Translations under genes and position numbers: made by a program
Assembly (NCBI GenBank): GCA_945926565.1
Contig: CAMELY010000045.1
Location: forward strand, 1-9,760
Source of the DNA: an uncultured Clostridia bacterium
GTDB taxonomy: Bacteria > Bacillota > Clostridia > Oscillospirales > Oscillospiraceae
DNA length: 9,760 nt
Direction of reading: 5' to 3'
Shown here: positions 1 to 5,712 of the stretch, one piece after another
Layout: each line of letters begins with the position of its first letter
Position numbering within the stretch: position 1 is the first letter of the stretch
The notes under the pieces: model-generated
Database searches by the model: none
The model's input: only the letters and a program-made list of their open reading frames with translations
Told to the model about the DNA's origin: nothing

Positions 1-407
1 TAGCGGATGAGCTTTCCGCCATGCTGCAGACGGTTCCCGCACCGCTTCTCTCGCTTCAATTTAACCGGCAAGGCCGCTTTTTCCTGATTTGTGATGACGC
101 AGGCCGGGCGATCGGCTTTGTCAAGCTGAGAGAGCAGCGGGAAAAGGGCGTCTATGAAATCGTCTACGCCATCGGAGAGGAAGCGCTCTGGGGCAACGGC
201 TACGGGTGCAGTGCGATTCGTGCTGCTCTGCGTACTGTCTTTTTGGAATGGCGTGCGCAGAAGGTGATTGCAAAGATCCATATGCAAAACCAGCGTTCCA
301 TCAATGCTGTGCGCTCCTGCGGTTTTGCCTGTGAGTCAAAGGGGGAAAAACTCCACTGCTACAGCATGACGCTGGAGGATTATCTGCGCCACATGCTGCG
401 CAGGTGA
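1..407 (+). CDS. GNAT-family N-acetyltransferase, 5'-partial at window edge
   Basis: This looks like a GNAT acetyltransferase, which moves an acetyl group from acetyl-CoA to an amine on a protein or small molecule. The key sign is an acetyl-CoA-binding motif A (LWGNGYG, about residues 57-62 counted from the ATG at 21), followed by a helix and then the family's typical late segment (MQNQRSINAVRSCGF), where an Asn-x-x-S-x-x-x-x-x-x-x-G-F pattern is seen in RimJ/RimL-like enzymes. The reading frame stays open to the left edge, and the ATG at 21 has no ribosome binding site in front of it, so the true start probably lies outside the window and the protein is longer than the visible 128 residues. 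The gene ends at a terminator and has no clear link to the tetR gene that follows. The substrate is unknown. Confidence 0.8.
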   Translation, partial: ADELSAMLQTVPAPLLSLQFNRQGRFFLICDDAGRAIGFVKLREQREKGVYEIVYAIGEEALWGNGYGCSAIRAALRTVFLEWRAQKVIAKIHMQNQRSINAVRSCGFACESKGEKLHCYSMTLEDYLRHMLRR

Positions 408-471
408 CCTGCCTTTCGGGAGAACAGCACAGAAGGTATGCTGAGATCCAATTTCTCTTTTTGTCGGCCTA

Positions 472-509
472 AAGTCCGCAAGTCTGCCAAAGACTTGCGG
501 GCTTTTCTC
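472..509 (+). terminator. Rho-independent terminator after the GNAT gene
   Basis: A 14-bp stem (AAGTCCGCAAGTCT, 472-485, pairing with 491-504 with one G-U pair) closes a 5-base loop and runs into TTTTCTCTT. It separates the GNAT gene from tetR. Confidence 0.85.
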
Positions 510-553
510 TTGGAGAGACACAAATATGTGGCTTAAGCCGTTGAAAAAAGATT

Positions 554-565
554 GACCGGCCGGTC
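554..565. promoter_or_regulatory. Candidate TetR operator (12-bp perfect palindrome)
   Basis: GACCGGCCGGTC is a perfect 12-bp palindrome ending 18 bases before the tetR ATG. TetR-family proteins commonly bind such GC-rich palindromes over their own promoters, so autoregulation is the natural reading. A possible -35 (TTGAAA, 541-546) lies just upstream, but no good -10 is visible at normal spacing, so the promoter itself is uncertain. Two further palindromic elements lie upstream: CACA-N4-TGTG (519-530) and GGCTTAAGCC (530-539). Binding by this TetR protein is inferred from position and symmetry. Confidence 0.6.
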
Positions 566-583
566 TGTTTATTGGAGGCAGTT

Positions 584-1204
584 ATGAAACGGGAAGAAAA
601 AAACGCATTGTCCAGGCAGCGCATTCTGAATGCGGCCCTGGAGGAGTTCTCCCAAAAGGGCTATGAGGGGGCGTCGCTGAGCACAGTCTGCGCCGAGAAG
701 GGTCTCTCAAAGGGAATCGTCTATCACTATTTTAAGGACAAGGATGAGATTTACCTGCTGTGTGTGCGCACCTGCTTTGACCAGGCCGCGGATTGGCTGC
801 AGGGGGAGATGGAGCGGTGCTTTGGACCACCGGAGGAGCGTCTGCGGCATTATTTTGACGCCCGGCTTCGCTTTTTTGCGAACCATCCGGTCTGTCAGGG
901 AATCTTTGCCGGGGCGGCGCTGAATTCTCCGGCCCATCTCAACCGGCAGATTGCCGACTGCCGCGGCAGATTTGACGCGCTGAACATTGCTGTGCTGACT
1001 GCGCTGCTGAGCAGTAAGCCGCTTCGGGCGGGACTGTCCGTCTCTGCCATTGTGGAGGACTTCCGGCTGTATATGGATTTCTTCCACAGCCGCTTCCGGT
1101 TGGACTGCAATCAGAGCGAACCCGCGGAACAGGTCCTGCGGGAATATGAAGAAAGGTGCCGCCGTCAGTTGGATGTCCTGCTGTACGGGGTATTGGGTGA
1201 ATGA
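584..1204 (+). CDS. TetR/AcrR-family transcriptional regulator
   Basis: This is a one-component repressor of the TetR family, 206 residues, the usual length. The N-terminal DNA-binding domain is clear: a first helix (RQRILNAALEEFSQKGYEG, about 11-29) followed by the helix-turn-helix SLSTVCAEKGLSKGIVYHYF (31-50), with the signature GIVYHYFKDKDE. The rest is the variable helical ligand-binding and dimerisation domain, which gives no hint of the ligand. I chose the ATG at 584 because GGAGG (574-578) sits 5 bases ahead. An in-frame TTG at 572 would put that ribosome binding site inside the gene. The stop is 1 bp before the MATE gene, so the two are almost certainly co-transcribed. The likely role is to repress this pair through the palindrome at 554-565 and release it when an exported compound binds. 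Confidence 0.9.
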   Translation: MKREEKNALSRQRILNAALEEFSQKGYEGASLSTVCAEKGLSKGIVYHYFKDKDEIYLLCVRTCFDQAADWLQGEMERCFGPPEERLRHYFDARLRFFANHPVCQGIFAGAALNSPAHLNRQIADCRGRFDALNIAVLTALLSSKPLRAGLSVSAIVEDFRLYMDFFHSRFRLDCNQSEPAEQVLREYEERCRRQLDVLLYGVLGE

Positions 1205-1205
1205 A

Positions 1206-2593
1206 ATGAAACACAAGAAAGACGCAGGACAGGAATCTCTGCTCTCGACGGTAGCGCCCTCCAAGGCGATTGTCAGCCTGGCCATTCCGGCTACGCTGGC
1301 CCTGCTGGCCAAGGCGGTCTACAATATTGTGGATACAGCCTATATCGGCATGCTGGAGGATGACAACGCTCTGGCTGCGGTAGGCGTTACGCTGCCCCTG
1401 CTGCTCATTATGGTCTCCATTGAGAATATCTTTGCGGCAGGCGCGGCGGTACTTGCCGGGCGGCAGTTGGGGGCCGACGACAAGGAGGGGGCGAACCGGA
1501 CAGTCACCACAATTATCGCTTTCTCCATGCTGATCGGCATCGCGCTGTGTGTCCTGGGTATCCTGTTCATTGAGCCGCTGATGCGCACCTTCGGTGCGTC
1601 GGACGCCGTGCTTCCCCAGGCAAAGCAGTACGCCTTCTGGATGTTTATTGCCGCCCTGTTCAACCTGCCCGCCCAGAGTATGAACTGCGCCGCCCGGGCG
1701 GAGTCCTCGGTGAAGATCTCCTCGATCGCCGTGATTACCGGCGCTGCGCTGAATGTGCTGCTGGACCCGGTCTTCATGTTCTCCTGGGGACTGAATCTGG
1801 GTGTGGGGGGCGCATCTCTCGCCACCACCATCTCCCAGTGCGTGACCTTTCTCATCCTGACCGGCTTCTATCTGAGCGGACGCTCCATTATCAAAATCAA
1901 GCCCTGCTATTTCAAACTGACCGGAAAATTCCTCTGGTCGGTGATCGCCATCGGCATTCCCACCGCTGTCATCCAGATCTGCCTGGCGGTGGCGACCTCG
2001 CTGACCAATATCGCCGCAAAGCCGCTGCCGGATTCCGACCTGATCATCGCGGCCTACGGCGTGGTGCAGCGGCTGATCCTCATCGGCTGCTATGTGATCA
2101 TGGGCTTTATGCAGGGCTATCAGCCGGTGCCTCCTATGCCTTCGGCGCCAGAAACGAAAAGCGCTTTCATGACTCGGTGCGCTTTGCCCTGAAAGGGGCG
2201 CTGCTGCTGACCGTGCTGGTGGCCGCCGTCTATATCCTGCTGTCCAAGCCGCTGATTCTGCTGTTCAACCGCAACCCGGTGGTGGTCGAGTTTGGCAAGT
2301 GGCTGCTCATCTCTCAGGTGGCCCTGTATCCCGCCTTTGGGCTGTGCTATATGATGACGATCACCTTCCAGACCATCGGCTCCACCAAAATGGGCCTGTT
2401 CCTGTCCCTCATCCGTCAGGGCCTGTTCTATGTGCCGTTCATACTGACCCTGCCGGGGCTGTTAGGGGTGACCGGCATCTATCTCTCCCAGCCGGCAGCG
2501 GACGTTCTGACCATTCTGGTCTGCGTCCTGCTGATCAGGTCCATGAAACGGATGGCCTCCGCCAATATGGCCGACATGGGTCACGGGGCGTGA
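1206..2593 (+). pseudogene. MATE-family multidrug/cation antiporter, interrupted by a 1-base frameshift
   Basis: MATE proteins use Na+ or H+ gradients to export drugs and organic cations across the cytoplasmic membrane through 12 helices. The first 308 residues (frame from ATG 1206) have the family start (PATLALLAKAVYNIVDTAYIG) and the mid-protein LLDPVFMFSWGLNLGVGGASLAT element. After the Val codon at 2127-2129 the frame runs out at a stop at 2190-2192, giving a 328-residue product with 20 aberrant residues. Re-reading from base 2129 restores about 154 good residues (ASYAFGARNEKRF to the stop at 2591-2593), for a 462-residue protein of normal MATE length. The normal sequence would read CAG CCG GTG GCC TCC, so one G appears to be missing. 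No slippery heptamer is present to support programmed frameshifting. If the lesion is real the exporter is dead; if it is an assembly error this is an intact gene in a tetR-MATE operon. A weak ribosome binding site (GGGTG, 1195-1199) lies inside the end of tetR. Confidence 0.88.
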
Positions 2594-2608
2594 CAGCGAG
2601 ACAAGAAG

Positions 2609-2654
2609 CAAAAGAGACAGCTGCGGGAATTGCATCCTGCGGCTGTCTCTTTTT
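2609..2654 (+). terminator. Rho-independent terminator after the MATE gene
   Basis: A long stem, GAGACAGC (2614-2621) with GCTGTCTC (2642-2649), is extended inward by TGCGGG/CCTGCG with wobble pairs and followed by TTTTT. It closes the tetR-MATE unit and insulates the arsR promoter downstream. Confidence 0.88.
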
Positions 2655-2682
2655 AAAAAATCAGTCAAGGGGAACAGAACAC

Positions 2683-2698
2683 ATTGACAGAACTTGAT
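2683..2698. promoter_or_regulatory. Candidate ArsR operator 1 (overlaps -35)
   Basis: ATTGACAGAACTTGAT matches operator 2 at 12 of 16 positions, including the full right half-site CTTGAT, and overlaps the -35 box. The 12-bp stretch AACTTGATTTGA (2691-2702) recurs exactly at 2723-2734, 32 bp on, about three helical turns, placing the two sites on the same face of the DNA. Confidence 0.55.
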
Positions 2699-2712
2699 TT
2701 GAAGAGTAAGAT
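2684..2712 (+). promoter_or_regulatory. arsR promoter, sigma-A type
   Basis: A perfect -35 TTGACA (2684-2689), a 17-bp spacer and a -10 TAAGAT (2707-2712) lie about 30 bases before the arsR start codon. Operator-like sites overlap the -35 and follow the -10, the arrangement expected for a promoter switched off by a repressor. Confidence 0.8.
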
Positions 2713-2714
2713 AC

Positions 2715-2730
2715 ATCAAGAAAACTTGAT
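2715..2730. promoter_or_regulatory. Candidate ArsR operator 2 (just downstream of -10)
   Basis: ATCAAG-AAAA-CTTGAT is a perfect inverted repeat with 6-bp arms and a 4-bp spacer, starting 2 bases after the -10 box. ArsR/SmtB repressors bind imperfect inverted repeats of this kind over their own promoters. Its position over the expected transcription start would block initiation. Confidence 0.72.
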
Positions 2731-2743
2731 TTGAGGTGAACAC

Positions 2744-3043
2744 ATGGCCACAATCTACGAAGAGAGAGCGAAGGTGTTCAAGGCGCTCTGCGACGAACGC
2801 CGGCAGCGGATTCTGGAGCTTCTGCACGGCGGGGAGAAGTGTGCCTGTGTGCTGATTGAGGAAATGGATATGCCTCAGTCGTCCCTCTCGTATCACATGA
2901 AGATCCTGTGCGAATCCGGCATTGTGACTAGCCGTGAAGACGGAAAGTGGACGCATTACCGGATTAGCAGAGAGGGCAGTGAAAAGGCAATCAACCTGCT
3001 CAGAAAGATTACGGCCGTGACAGACAGTGATCTGGAGGGATAA
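2744..3043 (+). CDS. arsR: ArsR-family metalloregulatory repressor
   Basis: This 99-residue winged-helix repressor is of normal ArsR length. It has the start typical of the family (VFKALCDERRQRILELL, 11-27), the metal-binding signature GEKCACVL (30-37) with Cys33 and Cys35, and the recognition region PQSSLSYHMKILCESGIV (44-61), followed by a wing (REDGKWTHYRI). In the E. coli-type ArsR site, As(III) or Sb(III) binds three Cys in a CxCxxC pattern. Here the third position is Ile38, and the nearest other cysteines are Cys16 and Cys56, so the sensing site is not of the E. coli form. GAGGTG (2733-2738) lies 5 bases before the ATG. The gene is first in the arsenic cluster and probably represses itself and the downstream permease unit. 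Confidence 0.93.
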   Translation: MATIYEERAKVFKALCDERRQRILELLHGGEKCACVLIEEMDMPQSSLSYHMKILCESGIVTSREDGKWTHYRISREGSEKAINLLRKITAVTDSDLEG

Positions 3044-3064
3044 GGATGCTGTGGGTCAAGGGAG

Positions 3065-3093
3065 AAGCCATCCCGGTGCGGAGATGGCTTTTT
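3065..3093 (+). terminator. Terminator or attenuator between arsR and the permease gene
   Basis: AAGCCATC (3065-3072) pairs with GATGGCTT (3083-3090) around a 10-base loop and runs into TTTTT (3089-3093). It lies 21 bp after arsR and about 55 bp before the permease start. It should reduce read-through, leaving the downstream genes either at lower expression or dependent on their own promoter. Confidence 0.78.
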
Positions 3094-3106
3094 GCAGGAG
3101 GATCAA

Positions 3107-3122
3107 ATCGAATTTTCTTGAT
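3107..3122. promoter_or_regulatory. Candidate third ArsR operator before the permease gene
   Basis: ATCGAA-TTTT-CTTGAT has the same 6-4-6 layout as the perfect operator at 2715-2730: the right arm is identical and the left arm matches 4 of 6 bases. A repeat of ATCAA also lies just upstream (3102-3106). This suggests that ArsR separately controls the permease, thioredoxin-like and arsC genes. I could not find a convincing -35/-10 pair here, so a second promoter is inferred from the operator and the preceding terminator. Confidence 0.5.
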
Positions 3123-3148
3123 TTTATATGGAAAGTGAGGTGGAAGCT

Positions 3149-4153
3149 ATGCAGACAGCGTGGGACTTTTTTCAGAACGAGGTCCTTGGCATGAAATGGC
3201 TGAACCGGCTGGTGGGCAGCGTGGTGGAGGCCTGCGGCCTGGATGCTGCCAGCCGGGTAGGCGGCAGTATTCAATTCTTCATTTACGATACCATTAAAAT
3301 CATGGTTCTGTTAGGCGTTCTGATTCTGGTGATCTCCTACATCCAGAGCTACTTTCCGCCTGGGCGCACGAAGAAGATCCTGGGGCGGTTTCACGGCCTG
3401 GGCGCCAACTGTGCTGCGGCGCTGCTTGGCACGGTGACTCCGTTCTGCTCCTGTTCCTCCATCCCACTGTTTATCGGCTTTACCGGCGCGGGTCTGCCTC
3501 TGGGCGTGACGTTTTCTTTCCTGATCTCGTCTCCCATGGTGGATTTGGGCAGTCTGGTGCTGCTGATGAGCATCTTTGGTTGGAGGGTGGCAGTTGTCTA
3601 TGTGGCGCTGGGACTGGTCGTTGCTGTCCTGGGAGGGACACTGATTGAGACGCTGCATTTGGAACAGCAGGTGGAGGAATTCATTCGCAATGGCCATGCC
3701 ATCGACGTGCCCCAGGAACAGCTGCGGATTCAGGATCGCATCCGGTATGCCTGGCAGCAGGTGGTCTCCACTGCGAGGAAGGTGTTTCCCTATGTGCTGG
3801 TCGGTGTGGGCGTCGGCGCAGTGATTCACAACTGGATTCCGGAGGAATTCATTGTGAAGATGCTGGGGACGGGAAATCCCTTCGGGGTAATCATCGCCGC
3901 TGCGGCGGGCATTCCCATGTATGCGGACATCTTCGGCACCATCCCAATTGCGGAGGCACTGCTGGCCAAAGGGGCACAGCTGGGTGTGGTTCTCGCCTTT
4001 ATGATGGGGGTGACAACCCTGTCCTTGCCCTCCATGATCATGCTCCGCAAAGCGGTCAAGCCAAGGCTGCTGGGTATCTTTGTGGGAATCTGTACGGTTG
4101 GCATCATCCTTGTGGGCTATTTCTTTAATGTGATTCAGCCATTTATTCTGTAA
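3149..4153 (+). CDS. arsP: ArsP-type permease (DUF318 family), putative arsenical exporter
   Basis: This is a multi-helix inner-membrane permease of the ArsP/DUF318 family. ArsP proteins export trivalent organoarsenicals such as methylarsenite and reduced roxarsone; other members are uncharacterised. The family hallmark TPFCSCSSIPLFIGF (97-111) is present, with Cys100 and Cys102, as is the partner motif in the second half (GIPMYADIFGTIPIAEALL, 254-272). Hydrophobic segments fall around 47-65, 88-112, 118-142, 145-164, 214-228, 245-262, 277-296 and 307-326, with a charged cytoplasmic-type stretch at 165-210. I prefer the ATG at 3149 (334 residues) because GAGG (3137-3140) lies 8 bases upstream. 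An in-frame ATG at 3128 would add seven residues but has no ribosome binding site. It stands first in a three-gene unit with the thioredoxin-like and arsC genes. Confidence 0.9.
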   Translation: MQTAWDFFQNEVLGMKWLNRLVGSVVEACGLDAASRVGGSIQFFIYDTIKIMVLLGVLILVISYIQSYFPPGRTKKILGRFHGLGANCAAALLGTVTPFCSCSSIPLFIGFTGAGLPLGVTFSFLISSPMVDLGSLVLLMSIFGWRVAVVYVALGLVVAVLGGTLIETLHLEQQVEEFIRNGHAIDVPQEQLRIQDRIRYAWQQVVSTARKVFPYVLVGVGVGAVIHNWIPEEFIVKMLGTGNPFGVIIAAAAGIPMYADIFGTIPIAEALLAKGAQLGVVLAFMMGVTTLSLPSMIMLRKAVKPRLLGIFVGICTVGIILVGYFFNVIQPFIL

Positions 4154-4168
4154 TGGGAGGTTATTCTG

Positions 4169-4495
4169 ATGGCACTGTTCAGCTTTGGAAAGAAGAAGGA
4201 AGAAGAGAAGAAGGCGGCCGCCTACTGCTGCGGGGAAACGGTGGATGGCATCTGCTGCGTCCAGGTGCTGGGAGCGGGCTGCAAAACCTGTCATGAGCAG
4301 TATGAGGCGGTCAAAGCCGCCGTCAAGAATCTGGGTCTGGCAATTGAGGTGGAGTATATCACCGATCTCCAGAAGATCATGGAGTACGGCGTGATGAGCA
4401 TGCCTGCCATCGTGGTCAATCAACAGGTGGTCTCTGTGGGCAAGGTGCTCAAGACGGCTGAAGTGGAGAAGCTGCTGCGCAGACTGGAGGGGTGA
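4169..4495 (+). CDS. Small thioredoxin-like redox protein (TM0996/MTH895-type)
   Basis: This 108-residue protein has a mini-thioredoxin fold of the kind called 'redox-active disulfide protein 2'. It has the active site GCKTC (Cys38-Lys-Thr-Cys41), a beta strand after it (IEVEYITD), and the cis-proline loop SMPAIVV. The first 35 residues are unusual: a lysine/glutamate-rich start (FGKKKEEEKK) and two Cys-Cys pairs (Cys20-Cys21 and Cys29-Cys30) just before the fold. No signal peptide is seen, so it should act in the cytoplasm. Family members often sit beside ArsP/DUF318 permeases. The likely job is to pass electrons to the neighbouring ArsC or to handle thiol-bound As(III) for the permease. GGGAGG (4155-4160) lies 8 bases upstream, and the gene starts 15 bp after the permease stop. 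Confidence 0.85.
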   Translation: MALFSFGKKKEEEKKAAAYCCGETVDGICCVQVLGAGCKTCHEQYEAVKAAVKNLGLAIEVEYITDLQKIMEYGVMSMPAIVVNQQVVSVGKVLKTAEVEKLLRRLEG

Positions 4496-4496
4496 G

Positions 4497-4877
4497 ATGG
4501 GCAAGAAAAAGATCGCCTTTCTCTGCGTCCACAACTCCTGCCGCAGTCAGATTGCCGAGGCTCTGGGCAGACACCTGCGAGGGGACGATTTTGACTTTTA
4601 CTCCGCCGGCACGGAGACAAAGCCCCGGATCAACCAGGACGCCGTCCGCATCATGAAGGAGCGTTACGGCATCGACATGGAGCAGACTCAGTACAGCAAG
4701 ACGATGGAGGAAATCCCAGTGCCTGACCTGGTGATCTCTATGGGCTGTGACGTGGGCTGTCCCTATATCGGCAGAGGCTTTGACGACAACTGGGGTCTGC
4801 CGGATCCCACCGGCCAGAGCGATGAGGCGTTTCAAGCGGTGATCCGGCAGATTGAGGAGCGGATTCTGCGGCTTTGA
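4497..4877 (+). CDS. arsC: Arsenate reductase, low-molecular-weight tyrosine-phosphatase fold
   Basis: ArsC reduces arsenate to arsenite in the cytoplasm. This 126-residue protein is the thioredoxin-linked type built on the low-molecular-weight phosphatase fold. The phosphatase loop is FLCVHNSCRSQ, giving nucleophile Cys10, Cys15 and Arg16. The resolving pair is Cys84 and Cys88 in MGCDVGCP, matching by role the Cys82/Cys89 pair of the staphylococcal enzyme but with only three residues between them. The general-acid loop is WGLPDPTG (Asp103). These residues together favour arsenate reductase over a plain phosphatase. The ATG is 1 bp after the previous stop, with GGAGGGGTGAG just upstream, so translation is probably coupled to the thioredoxin-like gene, a possible reductant. 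No terminator is visible in the 6 bp before the convergent comF gene. Confidence 0.93.
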   Translation: MGKKKIAFLCVHNSCRSQIAEALGRHLRGDDFDFYSAGTETKPRINQDAVRIMKERYGIDMEQTQYSKTMEEIPVPDLVISMGCDVGCPYIGRGFDDNWGLPDPTGQSDEAFQAVIRQIEERILRL

Positions 4878-4883
4878 CCCGGT

Positions 4884-5573
4884 TCAGCAGTCCTCCGCCC
4901 CTGCTCTGGCCAGAGTGAGACAGACCACATCCTCCGCCCCGGCGGAAGTGAGCACGGCGGCGCAGGCGGAGAGTGTGCTGCCGGTGGTGATGACGTCGTC
5001 CACCAGCAAAATCCGCTTGCCGTCCAGAGAAGGACACTGGGGAACCAGGCGGTACACACCTCGGACATTCTGCCGCCTTTGTTCGGCGGAGAGGCTGGAC
5101 TGGGGCCGGGTGCTGCGGATTTTCTCCAACAGCCGCACCGGCTCCTGCGCCCAAAGGCTCCCGGCTTCCCGGGCCAGCAGCTGGGCCTGGTCATACCCCC
5201 GGCGATACCGCCGCCAGCGGTGCAGAGGCGCCCAGGTGACCAGATCCGGCGGCTCGCCCAGATGGTGAGACAGGCAGCTCCGGAGCAGGGGCCCATAGGC
5301 CTGATGATAGCAGGCCTTGCCGGAAAACTTATACCGGCGGATGGATTGGGCAGCCAGCCCCTGGTAGAACAGTGGAGAGAGACAGAGGGAGAAGCGGTCT
5401 CCGATCTGAGAGACGGAGGACGCCCCGGTGCGGGGCAGAGCTGCGCCGCAGTCCGGGCAGATGCCCAGGGCCGGACTGCCCGGGGGAAGCACCTGGGCGC
5501 AGAAGGCGCAGCGGGGCGGATAGAGCAGCTCCAGCAGGCCGGCGGCCAGCCGAAGGGGAGGAGATGGAGCCAT
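4884..5573 (-). CDS. comFC: ComF-family phosphoribosyltransferase-like protein
   Basis: ComF proteins are needed for DNA uptake in naturally competent bacteria, and homologues are linked to DNA processing after import; many non-competent Bacillota also carry one. This 229-residue protein has an N-terminal zinc-finger-like set CAFC...CPDC (Cys22, Cys25, Cys39, Cys42), a Tyr-Lys-Phe-Ser-Gly stretch, the conserved RRYRRGYDQAQLLA segment (121-134), the STRPQSSLSAEQRRQNVRG segment and the phosphoribosyl-diphosphate-binding motif ILLVDDVITTGST (188-200). The length is normal and no domain is missing. The ATG at 5573 is supported by GAGGTG about 6 bases upstream. It is transcribed alone from a strong promoter, and no comFA helicase or other competence gene is in view. 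Its stop is 6 bp from that of arsC, tail to tail. Confidence 0.92.
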   Translation of the reverse strand: MAPSPPLRLAAGLLELLYPPRCAFCAQVLPPGSPALGICPDCGAALPRTGASSVSQIGDRFSLCLSPLFYQGLAAQSIRRYKFSGKACYHQAYGPLLRSCLSHHLGEPPDLVTWAPLHRWRRYRRGYDQAQLLAREAGSLWAQEPVRLLEKIRSTRPQSSLSAEQRRQNVRGVYRLVPQCPSLDGKRILLVDDVITTGSTLSACAAVLTSAGAEDVVCLTLARAGAEDC

Positions 5574-5606
5574 ACTTCGTCACCTCTGAACAGAAAATCT
5601 GACTTT

Positions 5607-5635
5607 ATAGTATCGCACTCCGGAAAAATTGTCAA
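5607..5635 (-). promoter_or_regulatory. comF promoter, sigma-A type
   Basis: On the minus strand, TTGACA (5635-5630), a 17-bp spacer and TACTAT (5612-5607) form a near-consensus promoter. Transcription should begin near 5600, leaving a leader of about 27 bases before the comF ATG. Confidence 0.82.
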
Positions 5636-5653
5636 TAAAAAGAAAAGAAGAGC

Positions 5654-5696
5654 GAAAGGATGCCCGGCCGGAAAATTTCCGGTCGGGCATCCTTTC
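5654..5696 (-). terminator. Long hairpin terminator of the MMPL-lipoprotein operon
   Basis: GAAAGGATGCCCG and its partner CGGGCATCCTTTC enclose a further GC-rich CCGG/CCGG stem, giving about 18 nearly perfect pairs around an AT-rich loop. On the minus strand it follows the lipoprotein stop by 17 bp and runs into a pyrimidine-rich CTCTTCTTTTCTTTTT tract. It ends the operon before the comF promoter begins. Confidence 0.87.
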
Positions 5697-5712
5697 AAAT
5701 GTGTGAAGCAGA

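Noticed and set aside
572..583. TTG at 572 as the tetR start
   Set aside because: The GGAGG at 574-578 would fall inside the gene, while it sits 5 bases before the ATG at 584.
2120..2135. Programmed -1 ribosomal frameshift in the MATE gene
   Set aside because: No X-XXY-YYZ slippery heptamer or evident downstream structure is present, and MATE genes are not known to need one. A one-base deletion or error explains it more simply.
3094..3148. A sigma-A promoter directly before the permease gene
   Set aside because: I could not find a -35 and -10 pair with normal spacing; only the operator-like site is supported.
3311..4534. Minus-strand open frame of 407 codons opposite the permease, thioredoxin-like and arsC genes
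   Set aside because: Its product is rich in His, Gln and Asp with no domain, it spans three well-supported genes on the other strand, and it has no recognisable family motif.
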